NCBI GenBank assembly: GCA_039819285.1
Contig: JBCBSH010000012.1
Span: 1 to 38,525, forward strand
Length of the DNA stretch: 38,525 nt
Source of the DNA: JANQGH01 sp039819285
GTDB taxonomy: Bacteria; Pseudomonadota; Alphaproteobacteria; DSM-16000; Inquilinaceae
Direction: 5' to 3'
Position numbers and translations under genes: made by a program. This document shows, in pieces, positions 6,700 to 14,199 of the stretch. Positions within the stretch are counted from its first letter, which is position 1; every line of letters begins with the position of its first letter. The notes under the pieces are model-generated. The model saw only the letters and a list, made by a program, of their open reading frames with translations, was not told the DNA's origin and did not search any database.

Positions 6700-7989
6700 G
6701 CCACATGCTCCGTTCTAAGTGTGTCGAACCTGGCCCGACCGATGATCGGCGGCGATATACGTGCCGGACTCACGGTAAGAGCTCTCGCCAACCGGTTCGA
6801 TGCGGTCTACGTCGTGGGTGCTGCCGGCCCCGCACCAGCAACCTGGTCGGAGGATTTTGCGGGGGCAACATACGTTCAACTGGGGCAACGCACCCAGGAT
6901 CAGGTGTTCAAAGGTTATCAAGGGCACGATCCATTTCACTTAGGTTTCACCGCAGACGAAATTGATCGCTGGCGCCAGCACCTGCGGGATGCGCGCCCCG
7001 ACGTGATTGTTGCCGAAGGTATCTGGTTCGGCGACCTGCTGGATGTGGCGCACCAGGTTCACGATGCAGCCATAGTGGTCAACATGCACAACATCGAGTC
7101 GGAGCTTTACCGGCGATTTTTTCGGCTGCAGCTCCGGCAACCGCTGTCACTCCTCAATCCGCGCATTCTAAAAGAGCAGTTGCTAGGTCTCGGCAGCGTC
7201 AGGAAGAACGAGGATTTTCATTTCCGCCAGGCGCGCAAGATTCTCGTCTGCAGCGACCGCGAAGCGAAACTCCTCGAGAAGAGAGCCGCGGGCAAGGAGA
7301 TTCACGTCGTCCCGAATACCTATCATCGAGACGGTCCTCCACCTAAGCAGTGGGTCGCGGCAGAGGCAAGCAATCGAAGCGTCGTTTTTGTTGGCGCGTT
7401 TACCTACGGGCCAAACCGGGGCGCCGCGAAGCAGATAATCCGCAAAATCGCACCGATGCTGCAAAAGGAAAGCCCCGAACTTCGCGTCCATGTGGCTGGC
7501 CGGTCGACGGACGACTATTTCACGCGGATAACCGCTGACAGCCCCAATGTCACCGTCTCGGAAAATCTCCCCGATACAGACACGCTCTACCAGGACGCGC
7601 TGTGCTTGATCGTTCCGCTGCGCGTTGGTGCCGGCACGCGCCTCAAGATCCTGGAGGCCATGTATCGCGGTGTGCCGGTCGTTTCGACCCGTCTTGGTGC
7701 GGAGGGACTTAATCTCACCCACGAACGAAATGCGCTCTACGCCCATTCGACGCGGGAGTTCGTCGCCGCGATCCAGCGGTTGCACCGGGATCGCGATTTC
7801 GCTGCGCAGATCGGGGCAAACGGCAAGGCATTTTATCGCGAACGATACGCCGCGGACAAGGTCATGGACCAAATTGGCACGCTGGTCGCTCGTGCCGCTG
7901 CGGGCTCGTCAGCCGAACTACCCGAGGCCCTCGAACGAGGCCAAGTCGCCATGGAACCGGTTGGCGGCCATCGGGTTGGCTCGGTGTAG
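6697..7989 (+). CDS. Glycosyltransferase, family 4-like (GT-B fold)
   Basis: A 430-residue GT-B enzyme that would move a sugar from a nucleotide-sugar donor to a glycan or lipid acceptor at the cytoplasmic side of the membrane. The N-terminal half contains GGDIRAGLTVRALANRFD and a NMHNIESELYRRFF segment. The C-terminal donor-binding half (about residues 230-400) shows VVFVGAFTYGPN, VPLRVGAGTRLKILEAM and YRGVPVVSTRLGAEGL, the E-x7-E-like signature of GT4 enzymes. Start is the TTG with a well-spaced ribosome binding site. Base composition is clearly more A/T-rich than the flanking genes and no other glycan genes are adjacent, so it may have been acquired horizontally as a single gene. Acceptor and donor are unknown. 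Confidence 0.88.
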   Translation: MATCSVLSVSNLARPMIGGDIRAGLTVRALANRFDAVYVVGAAGPAPATWSEDFAGATYVQLGQRTQDQVFKGYQGHDPFHLGFTADEIDRWRQHLRDARPDVIVAEGIWFGDLLDVAHQVHDAAIVVNMHNIESELYRRFFRLQLRQPLSLLNPRILKEQLLGLGSVRKNEDFHFRQARKILVCSDREAKLLEKRAAGKEIHVVPNTYHRDGPPPKQWVAAEASNRSVVFVGAFTYGPNRGAAKQIIRKIAPMLQKESPELRVHVAGRSTDDYFTRITADSPNVTVSENLPDTDTLYQDALCLIVPLRVGAGTRLKILEAMYRGVPVVSTRLGAEGLNLTHERNALYAHSTREFVAAIQRLHRDRDFAAQIGANGKAFYRERYAADKVMDQIGTLVARAAAGSSAELPEALERGQVAMEPVGGHRVGSV

Positions 7990-8052
7990 CAGCTGTGCGT
8001 CCAAAGCCGGCGTGGCCAACCCGGTCCGACGGGGTGTCCCAGGCAGTGGCAT

Positions 8053-8619
8053 CTAGTCCCCTATCTCGCCGATTTCCCAGTACTCCGGGTTGAAGCCGTG
8101 AATGTCGCCATTGTCGGCGCGTACCTCGACCTTGATCTCGATGCCGGTATCGGTCTGAATATCAAGCACGTAGATGGCGTGGCCTTCCTGGTTCAGGATC
8201 CATTCACGATGGACAATCTGGCCCGGCGCTAACGCCAGTGCCGTTGCATCTGCCTCTGACTGATCGATCGTGGCCTGCGAGGTGAACTCATCCCCGCTGG
8301 GATCGAGATGTCGCTCGATATGCTCCACGAAGCCGGTGGAGGCGTTGCAGTCGACGTTCCACTCGGTTCCGTTGGCGGACGACACGATATGAAACTCGTA
8401 GCGGGGCACACCCTCTTCGGACTTGAACTCAACAGCGCGCACGTCTCCGGCGACCGTGGCGATCGCCATACCAAGGCAGTCCTCGAATGCGACGTCGCCG
8501 CGCGGGATATTGGGGACGCCGGCGATTTCCTGGCCCTGCTGGCCCAGGGCCGGAGCTATGGTCAAAACGGCAAGTCCGGAGCCCATGGCGAGTGTGCATG
8601 CAAAAGACCTTGGTTTCAT
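8053..8619 (-). CDS. Secreted PepSY-domain protein
   Basis: A 188-residue exported protein. Residues 1-28 look like a signal peptide (MKPRSF start, hydrophobic core, cleavage near ALG-QQ). Two PepSY-like modules follow: one around residues 45-110 (ending EFHIVSSANGTEWNVDCNAS) and one around 120-185 (AIYVLDIQTDTGIEIKVEVRA then NGDIHGF). PepSY domains are found in protease inhibitors and regulators of periplasmic enzymes; the target is not known here. The ATG at 8617-8619 is supported by AAGGAG placed about nine bases upstream. The gene converges with the glycosyltransferase gene across 63 bases. A perfect 12-base palindrome sits about 45 bases upstream of the start. Confidence 0.75.
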   Translation of the reverse strand: MKPRSFACTLAMGSGLAVLTIAPALGQQGQEIAGVPNIPRGDVAFEDCLGMAIATVAGDVRAVEFKSEEGVPRYEFHIVSSANGTEWNVDCNASTGFVEHIERHLDPSGDEFTSQATIDQSEADATALALAPGQIVHREWILNQEGHAIYVLDIQTDTGIEIKVEVRADNGDIHGFNPEYWEIGEIGD

Positions 8620-8663
8620 CGTCTGCGTCTCCTTACTGTGCTGTGGCTCGTAAAGGCGGATGT

Positions 8664-8675
8664 CGATTGCAATCG
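8664..8675. promoter_or_regulatory. Palindrome upstream of the PepSY gene (candidate operator)
   Basis: CGATTGCAATCG is a perfect 12-base palindrome, itself nested between AAGGCG (8653-8658) and CGCCTT (8674-8679). It lies 45-56 bases upstream of the PepSY start codon, in the region where promoter or leader should be. A regulator site is plausible but unproven. Confidence 0.4.
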
Positions 8676-8823
8676 CCTTGGATGGATGGGGTGGGCAGGC
8701 GGTCCATTGATTGATCCGGTTGGATCGCTGTCTAGACCACCATAGCGGCCGGCGCGGGTGCCCGCCAGCCGCCCCGGTGTCGCCAACGCTGACACGACCG
8801 GCCGATCTCGGCAGAATGCCCAT

Positions 8824-9546
8824 ATGACCGACATCGCCGCCGATCGCTATGCCATCTACTTCTTTCCGGAGCCAACATCGCTGCTCGCCAAACTCGGCCA
8901 GGCGTGGCTAGGTCGATCCGTCGAGGCGGGGACCGACGTGGGACAGCCGCCTAAAGATCTTGAGCCCGGGGTTCCTTGCGATGTCTGGCGCAAAGTCACG
9001 GCGATGCCCCGGACTTATGGCTTCCACGCGACACTAAAGGCGCCGTTTCGTCTTGCGGCCGGAGAACGCCGTGAAACGCTGGAGCAGGCGGTCGCGGACT
9101 TGGCGTCGGGCTTGGTGCCCTTTGCGCTGCCGCCGCTACGGGTTACCGCCTTGGGCGGCTTTCTTGCGCTGTGTCTGGGCGAGCCTTCAATCGAAATGGG
9201 CGCGTTGGCCGATCGTTGCGTGATTGACCTCGACAGGTTCCGCGCACCGTTGACGGCGGCGGAACGCTCCAAGCGCCGCCCGGAACGACTGACGGCACGG
9301 CAGCGCGACCATCTCGATCGTTGGGGCTATCCCTATGTGTGCGAGGATTTCCTGTTTCATATGACGCTGACCGGAAGCCTGCCCGAAGAGATGAGGGATA
9401 ACGTCGCCCCAATCCTTCAGCGCCTCATGGCACCGCTGGGTCAAACCACACATCGCGTCGATCGGCTGAGCCTGTTTTATCAGTCACGGCCGGGTGCTCC
9501 CTTTGTCATGATTCGGCAGTTTCCCTTTCAGCGCGGGTCCGAATGA
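8824..9546 (+). CDS. DUF1045 / 2H phosphoesterase-like protein
   Basis: A 240-residue protein of the DUF1045 family, which is usually noted next to phosphonate (C-P lyase) genes and has the 2H phosphoesterase-type fold. The two histidine motifs are visible: GFHATLKAPF near residue 68 and FHMTLTG near residue 180. RYAIYFFPEP at the N-terminus and LSLFYQSRPGAPF near the C-terminus are also typical. A hydrolase or ligase acting on small phosphorylated or cyclic-phosphate compounds is plausible. No phn genes are present in this window, so a phosphonate role is not supported by context. The following GNAT gene overlaps its stop (ATGA at 9543-9546), so the two are cotranscribed. Confidence 0.82.
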   Translation: MTDIAADRYAIYFFPEPTSLLAKLGQAWLGRSVEAGTDVGQPPKDLEPGVPCDVWRKVTAMPRTYGFHATLKAPFRLAAGERRETLEQAVADLASGLVPFALPPLRVTALGGFLALCLGEPSIEMGALADRCVIDLDRFRAPLTAAERSKRRPERLTARQRDHLDRWGYPYVCEDFLFHMTLTGSLPEEMRDNVAPILQRLMAPLGQTTHRVDRLSLFYQSRPGAPFVMIRQFPFQRGSE

Positions 9547-10130
9547 CGCAAAGCGGCCACGGGTTCACCATCCGGCCGGCTAAATTGTCGGATGTGCCGG
9601 CGATCGCCGAGACCGATGTGGCCTGTTGGCGCGAAGCCTATCGAGACATCCTGCCGCCGCCGATGTTGGCGCGCCTATCGGTGCGCCGCCGGGCGGCCCA
9701 ATGGTCGCACGTCATTGCACGATCCGAAAAAAGGGGCGTCGACGAGCTCTTTATTGCCGGTGATCGCGCGGACGTGGTTTTGGGCCTGGGTTCCTGCGGT
9801 CAGCAGCGATCCCGGACCCTTCATGGGGCCGGGTTTCAGGGCGAGATCTACGCGCTCTATGTCAGCAGTGCCGTTCAGCGGCGGGGCATTGGCACGGCGC
9901 TCATGCAGGCAATGGGGCGCTCGCTCGAACGGCGCGGTCTTAATGGCCTCTGCCTTTGGGTCCTGGCGGAGAACAGGCCGGCCCAGCTCTTCTACGAGAC
10001 CCTGGGAGCTGAGCGTCTGGGCGGCCGTAAGGAGCTTTGGCAGGGGCTGCTAGTTCTGCCCGAGTTTGGCTATGGATGGCGCGATACGACAGCGTTCCTC
10101 ATAGGAAGTGGGCAGCAGCGACCCAGCTAA
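9543..10130 (+). CDS. GNAT-family N-acetyltransferase
   Basis: A 195-residue GNAT acetyltransferase. The start FTIRPAKLSDVPAIAETDVACWREAYRDILP is typical, and motif A reads IYALYVSSAVQRRGIGTALM (about residues 103-122), with LWVLAENRPAQLFYETLGAE as the motif B region. It should acetylate an amine using acetyl-CoA; the acceptor is unknown. It overlaps the upstream 2H-phosphoesterase-like gene by four bases. At its 3' end its TAA stop (10128-10130) interlocks with the TAG stop of the converging cbpM gene, leaving no room for a terminator between them. Confidence 0.88.
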   Translation: MTQSGHGFTIRPAKLSDVPAIAETDVACWREAYRDILPPPMLARLSVRRRAAQWSHVIARSEKRGVDELFIAGDRADVVLGLGSCGQQRSRTLHGAGFQGEIYALYVSSAVQRRGIGTALMQAMGRSLERRGLNGLCLWVLAENRPAQLFYETLGAERLGGRKELWQGLLVLPEFGYGWRDTTAFLIGSGQQRPS

Positions 10131-10468
10131 TCAGGCAAGGCGTCGCGGCAGGCCTTGGCGATGGCGGTCCTGGTGGCCTCGTCCAACGTGGCGACCGCAC
10201 TCGCCATGGCGCGAAGTTGCTGGCGCGCACCCATGAGTTGATCGTGCAGCGAGAGGACAACGCCCAACGCCTCGTCGTCGATGTCGCAGGCGCGTTTCAG
10301 GCTGACAATCAGCCGCAGCCGGGCGACATCGACCTCGTCGAAATGCGGCTCGTCATCTTGCCAAACCGGAACGACCCAATGCTCCGCTAGGCTGGTCTCC
10401 AGAACAGTCGCGTCCAAGTCCGTGACGACCTTGACGACGGCTCGCGTGCCCTTGATGACCATGGTCAT
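10127..10468 (-). CDS. cbpM: Chaperone modulator CbpM
   Basis: A 113-residue protein encoded immediately after cbpA, with the two genes overlapping by four bases (ATGA). CbpM binds the J-domain of CbpA and restrains its stimulation of DnaK in the cytoplasm. The segment EPHFDEVDVARLRLIVSLKRACDIDDEALGVVLSLHDQL matches the family's conserved MerR-like helical core in pattern; the first part has been cut here for discussion only. Start is the ATG at 10466-10468 that overlaps the cbpA stop. The length is normal. Its stop codon interlocks with that of the converging GNAT gene. Assignment rests on both sequence pattern and the cbpA-cbpM pairing. Confidence 0.82.
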   Translation of the reverse strand: MTMVIKGTRAVVKVVTDLDATVLETSLAEHWVVPVWQDDEPHFDEVDVARLRLIVSLKRACDIDDEALGVVLSLHDQLMGARQQLRAMASAVATLDEATRTAIAKACRDALPD

Positions 10469-11406
10469 GTCCCGGCTCCCGCCTTGGCCCGTTCGCGGCG
10501 CTTCAGACGCGGGTCGTAGGCGTGGCGCTCGCGCCACTCCGACAGGAACTCGGCGAGCTCGCTGTCGATTGTCTCGGGCATTACGACGTCGAGATGGACA
10601 AGCTGGTCGCCGCGCGTATCGCCCGATTTCAGGCCCTTGCCCTTTAGGCGCAGCGTCTGGCCTGAATTAGCGCCCTTGGGGACCGTGACCATAACCGTAC
10701 CGTCGATCGTCGGCACGGGCACTTTTGCGCCTAACGCGGCCTCGTCGATCCCGATTCCGATGGTGACATGAACATCATTGCCGTCGGTGGTAAACAGCGC
10801 GTCAGGCTTCAGACGGATCTCGACATAGGCGTCGCCCGCCTGTGCGCCGCCACCGCTCGCTTGACCCTGGCCCTTCAGGCGCAGGCGCTGGCCGTCGCGT
10901 GTGCCGGGTGGGATCTTGACGCGCAGTTGCTTGCCGTCGGGCATGGTCACGGTCGTGGTCACGCCCTTGGCGGCATCCAGGAACTCCACCTCCATGGAAT
11001 AGTTCACGTCCGCACCCCGCATTGGACCGCGCCGGCCGCGGGCGGCCCGGCCGCCGAACAAGTCGTCGAACACGGATGACAGGTCCGGCCCGCTGTCCTG
11101 AAAGGTGTGCCAGCTTTGATACTTTTGACCACCCGGCCCGCCGGCCTGCTGGCGATAAAAGGCATGTTCGGGCCGTTCCGCTCCGCTTTCGTCGATCTCG
11201 CCGGCGTCGTAGCGCCGCCGTTTGTCCTCATCGCCGAGTATGGCGAACGCGGCTGAGACCTCCTTGAAGCGCTTTTCCGCCTCGGCATCGTCGGGGTTGA
11301 GGTCGGGATGGTGGGTCTTGGCGAGCTTGCGATAGGCGCGTTTGATCTCGTCGTCCGATGCCGACGGCTTAACCCCCAACGTGTCGTAAAGCGCTTTGTC
11401 CGCCAT
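10465..11406 (-). CDS. cbpA: DnaJ-like co-chaperone CbpA (curved-DNA-binding protein type)
   Basis: A 313-residue type II J-protein that stimulates DnaK ATPase in protein folding; E. coli CbpA also binds curved DNA. The J-domain occupies residues 1-70 with the essential HPD at 33-35. A G/F-rich linker follows (about 85-130), then two C-terminal client-binding beta-domains with LRVKIPPGTRDGQRLRLKG and VTVPKGANSGQTLRLKGKG. There is no cysteine-rich zinc finger, which separates it from DnaJ. It is followed directly by cbpM with a four-base overlap. It lies 96 bases downstream of pxpC on the same strand, with an imperfect AAGGGA ribosome site and no evident heat-shock promoter. Confidence 0.94.
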   Translation of the reverse strand: MADKALYDTLGVKPSASDDEIKRAYRKLAKTHHPDLNPDDAEAEKRFKEVSAAFAILGDEDKRRRYDAGEIDESGAERPEHAFYRQQAGGPGGQKYQSWHTFQDSGPDLSSVFDDLFGGRAARGRRGPMRGADVNYSMEVEFLDAAKGVTTTVTMPDGKQLRVKIPPGTRDGQRLRLKGQGQASGGGAQAGDAYVEIRLKPDALFTTDGNDVHVTIGIGIDEAALGAKVPVPTIDGTVMVTVPKGANSGQTLRLKGKGLKSGDTRGDQLVHLDVVMPETIDSELAEFLSEWRERHAYDPRLKRRERAKAGAGT

Positions 11407-11502
11407 GACTTAATTGCTGTCCCTTCGCTTACAGTCCCGCAACCGCGATATGGGCAGCCGCCTCAGGCAGGTCTATCCCCAACGTCGGGCGCCAATCAAC
11501 CG

Positions 11503-12456
11503 TTACGCTGTTTGGATCGGCAGAAGCTGGCTGTCGATTGCCGCCAACCGGTCCCGATGGTGCCGCCGCGCCTCGATGGCGTCGGCCAGCGAAACCGCCT
11601 TGAATTGGATCTCGGTGCCTGGTCGGCCCTGGGCCAAGATGTCCATGTCGCAGCTAATGACCGTGGCGATCTTCGGATAGCCGCCGACCGTTTGCCGATC
11701 GGCCATCAGCACGATCGGCTGACCATCGCCTGGCACCTGGATGCTGCCCGGCGCGATGCCTTCCGAAATGATGTTGGCCGCCCCTCTTGTGGCCAGCGCC
11801 TGGCCCTCCAGGCGAAAACCCATGCGGTCGGACTGGCGACCGATGCGATAGGGCGCCTCGATCAGCCGGGCGCGCGTACGGTCGTCGAAGAAGTCGTCCT
11901 GAGGACCCAGGACGACACGGATTGTGGGCCGTTTCTCGCGCACTGGCGGCTCGGGCAAGTACCTGGTCGGTTGATCCGTGGCATCCGGGCCGACGGGCAG
12001 GACATCGCCGGTTTTCAAAGCGGCACCGTCGAACGGTCCGATGCCGGACCGAAGATGGGTCGACAGGCTGCCGAACACGGGCGGCAGATCGAACCCGCCG
12101 GCAACGGCCACATAACCGAACATGCCGTCTCGTTCCGGCAGCACGGTCGCGGTCTGGCCGCGGTGAAGCACGGCCGACCGCCAACTCCCTTGCGCCACGC
12201 CATCGATCGTCAAGCCAGCCGCACCCGCCACCGCCACGGTGATCGCGCCGCCACCGCAACGCAGCCGCGCGCCGGTTACCGCGATCTCGATCGCCGCCGT
12301 ATCGGGCGCATTGCCGACCAGACGATTGGCAATGGCAAACGCCGTCCGATCCATCGCGCCCGCGACCGGCACGCCAAAGCGCTGGTATCCGCGCCGTCCG
12401 CCGTCTTGCAGCGTGGTCAAAGGGCTGGCCTGAATGACGTAGAGCGCGCGGGTCAT
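11503..12456 (-). CDS. pxpC: 5-oxoprolinase subunit PxpC
   Basis: PxpC is one of three subunits of the ATP-dependent 5-oxoprolinase that turns pyroglutamate (a damage product of glutamine) into glutamate. The 317-residue protein carries the family's motifs: TTLQDGGRRGYQRFGVPVAG at the N-terminus, AMDRTAFAIANRLVGN, RVVLGPQDDFF, and SEGIAPGSIQVPGDGQPIVL with ADRQTVGGYPKIATV. It belongs to the KipA/biotin-dependent carboxyltransferase-like family. The ATG at 12454-12456 overlaps the pxpB stop (ATGA), so the two are cotranslated. pxpA lies on the opposite strand just beyond pxpB. Confidence 0.93.
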   Translation of the reverse strand: MTRALYVIQASPLTTLQDGGRRGYQRFGVPVAGAMDRTAFAIANRLVGNAPDTAAIEIAVTGARLRCGGGAITVAVAGAAGLTIDGVAQGSWRSAVLHRGQTATVLPERDGMFGYVAVAGGFDLPPVFGSLSTHLRSGIGPFDGAALKTGDVLPVGPDATDQPTRYLPEPPVREKRPTIRVVLGPQDDFFDDRTRARLIEAPYRIGRQSDRMGFRLEGQALATRGAANIISEGIAPGSIQVPGDGQPIVLMADRQTVGGYPKIATVISCDMDILAQGRPGTEIQFKAVSLADAIEARRHHRDRLAAIDSQLLPIQTA

Positions 12457-13199
12457 GTGAGGGGTGCTACCAGCGGATCGCCGGCTTCGGCCCGGCGGTC
12501 CAGCGCCTCCCAGTCCCCATGATCGATGGGCTCGAACCGCACGGTATCGCCGGCGGCGAGCAGGAAGGGTTGCGCGCGGTTGGGGTCGAAGACGCGCACC
12601 GGCGACCGGCCCAGCATGTGCCATCCGGACGGTGCTGCGATCGAAAAGATGCCGGTCTGCGCCCCGCCGATGCCAACGCTGCCGGCCGGCACCTTGGGCC
12701 GGGGCGAGGCCAGCCGCTCGGTCGCCAATGCCGGGTCGAGGCCGCCCATGAAGGCGAAGCCCGGCATGAAGCCGAGCATATAGACCCGATAATCCGCTTG
12801 GCTGTGGCGCCGTATGACGTCGTCCGCGGTCAGGTCGTGCTCTGCGGCCAGCGACCCGAGGTCCTGCCCGTAAGCGCCGCCATAGGCCGTTGGTAAGATC
12901 CATCGCCGATGGGCCTGAACGCCGTCAGGTCGGTCGTCTGCGAGCGACAGCACCAGATCCTTCAGCCGGTCGGGTGCCAGGACCAGAGGGTCGTAATGGA
13001 TCGACAGCCCCGTATAGGCCGGTATGATCTCAACCAGCCCGTCCGGCGCCCTCTCCTTGAGTGCCGCGTCCAGGGCCAGAACGGTCTCGCTCAATCCCGC
13101 ATCGATGACATCGCCGAGTTGGACCATCAGCACGCTGTCGCCGGCAATGAGGAACCGAGGCCGGTCAAAATGCGTTGTGTTCGGCTCAGTTGCGGTCAT
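12453..13199 (-). CDS. pxpB: 5-oxoprolinase subunit PxpB
   Basis: PxpB (KipI family) is the partner of PxpC in the cytoplasmic 5-oxoprolinase complex. Visible motifs include RFLIAGDSVLMVQLGD, IIPAYTGLSIHYDP, ILPTAYGGAYGQDL, YMLGFMPGFAFMGGL, RLASPRPKVPAGSVGIGG and SGWHMLGRSP, which cover the whole KipI domain. With the ATG at 13197-13199 the protein has 248 residues, a normal length; an in-frame ATG 21 codons earlier is possible, but neither has a strong ribosome binding site. It is the first gene of a leftward pxpB-pxpC unit and diverges from pxpA over an 83-base gap. Confidence 0.92.
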   Translation of the reverse strand: MTATEPNTTHFDRPRFLIAGDSVLMVQLGDVIDAGLSETVLALDAALKERAPDGLVEIIPAYTGLSIHYDPLVLAPDRLKDLVLSLADDRPDGVQAHRRWILPTAYGGAYGQDLGSLAAEHDLTADDVIRRHSQADYRVYMLGFMPGFAFMGGLDPALATERLASPRPKVPAGSVGIGGAQTGIFSIAAPSGWHMLGRSPVRVFDPNRAQPFLLAAGDTVRFEPIDHGDWEALDRRAEAGDPLVAPLT

Positions 13200-13282
13200 C
13201 GTCGCTTTCGGCTTGGGATTGACGAGGGTTTGACGGACACTCGTCCTCTTGTGGTGAAGCATGGATAGGCGACGACAGCGGC

Positions 13283-14062
13283 ATGGGCAACAGCGTGGAT
13301 CTTAACGCCGATCTCGGCGAGTCCTTCGGGGATTGGCGGATGGGCGACGACGAGGCGATCTTGAAGATCGTCAGCAGCGCTAATGTGGCCTGCGGCTTTC
13401 ATGCCGGCGATCCGTTGATCATGGCTGAAACTGTCAAACGCGCGAAGGCCGAGGGCGTTGCGATCGGCGCCCATCCCGGCTATCGCGACCTGTGGGGGTT
13501 CGGCCGCCGTGCGCTGCCCGGCGAAAAACCGGACGATTTGATTTGGCACGTGACCTATCAGATCGGCGCGCTTGCCGCGATTGCCGCGGCACTTGATCAT
13601 CCGATCGGCCATGTGAAGGCCCACGGCGCGCTGTCCAATCGGGCGATGGCGGATCGCCCGGCCGCCGATGCCATAGGTCAGGCGATTGCCCAGACCGATC
13701 CGAAGCTGGTGTGGTACGTGTTGCCAGCGACCGAGCTTGAGGTCGCCGCCGAGGCGTCGGGCAGGCCGCTGGCCCGCGAGATCTTTGCCGACCGCGCCTA
13801 CGAAGATGACGGCAGCCTCGTTTCGCGCGCCAAACCGGGGTCGGTTCTGCACGATGCGGCGGTGGCGGCCGACCGGGTGCTGGCCATGGTCGAAGAGGGG
13901 GCGGTCACCTCGATCAACGGCGTCAAGGTGCCGGTCGCGATCGATACAATCTGCGTCCACGGCGATACGCCCGGCGCGGTCGCCTTGGCCGACCGGGTGC
14001 GCAACCGTCTTGAACAGGGCGGCTGGACCGTGGCATGTCGCAACCATGCGATTGCAGCGTGA
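13283..14062 (+). CDS. pxpA: 5-oxoprolinase subunit PxpA (LamB/YcsF family)
   Basis: The 259-residue protein is a clear LamB/YcsF-family member: VDLNADLGESFGDWRMGDD at the start, VSSANVACGFHAGDP, AIGAHPGYRDLWGFGRR, VKAHGALSN, REIFADRAYEDDGSLV, and the C-terminal TICVHGDTPGAV. It should act with PxpB and PxpC in ATP-dependent opening of pyroglutamate to glutamate. Unlike the usual single pxpBCA-type operon, it is transcribed away from pxpBC. The 83-base divergent gap has an inverted repeat, GACGAG (13221-13226) and CTCGTC (13240-13245), which could be a shared operator. The ATG at 13283 lacks a strong ribosome binding site. Confidence 0.95.
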   Translation: MGNSVDLNADLGESFGDWRMGDDEAILKIVSSANVACGFHAGDPLIMAETVKRAKAEGVAIGAHPGYRDLWGFGRRALPGEKPDDLIWHVTYQIGALAAIAAALDHPIGHVKAHGALSNRAMADRPAADAIGQAIAQTDPKLVWYVLPATELEVAAEASGRPLAREIFADRAYEDDGSLVSRAKPGSVLHDAAVAADRVLAMVEEGAVTSINGVKVPVAIDTICVHGDTPGAVALADRVRNRLEQGGWTVACRNHAIAA

Positions 14063-14101
14063 CCCAGTTGGCGCTCTCACGTTCACCAACCCGGAGCAAT
14101 T

Positions 14102-14162
14102 CGATGCCATCATCGGCTTGCTCTAGGTTTCATCCAACTGGCATCGTAGTTTCGGCGATGCC
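14102..14162 (+). promoter_or_regulatory. Candidate alternative-pairing leader element
   Basis: The segment TGGCATCG at 14139-14146 can pair with CGATGCCA upstream (14102-14109, 8 pairs) or with CGATGCC downstream (14156-14162, 7 pairs, 9-base loop). The two pairings exclude each other. The element lies after pxpA and about 40-100 bases before the start of the PPC-repeat gene. It could be a small attenuator-like switch or simply chance; there is no T-tract after either stem. Confidence 0.25.
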
Positions 14163-14199
14163 GCTAAGTTCTTGACAGCATCTCAGGGAGGATAGGTCC

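Noticed and set aside
6447..6791. Leftward frame across the gap and the glycosyltransferase start
   Set aside because: Runs antisense to well-supported genes, with no ribosome site and no recognisable motif.
14063..14126. A reading frame after pxpA ending in a segment like GALTFTNPEQFDAIIGLL
   Set aside because: The fragment looks protein-like but is only about 20 residues, overlaps the pxpA frame and has no start or ribosome site of its own. I do not recognise the family, so it is not called as a gene.
14172..14177. TTGACA as a -35 box for the PPC-repeat gene
   Set aside because: It lies only 23 bases before the GTG start and has no -10 box; the ribosome binding site occupies the space.
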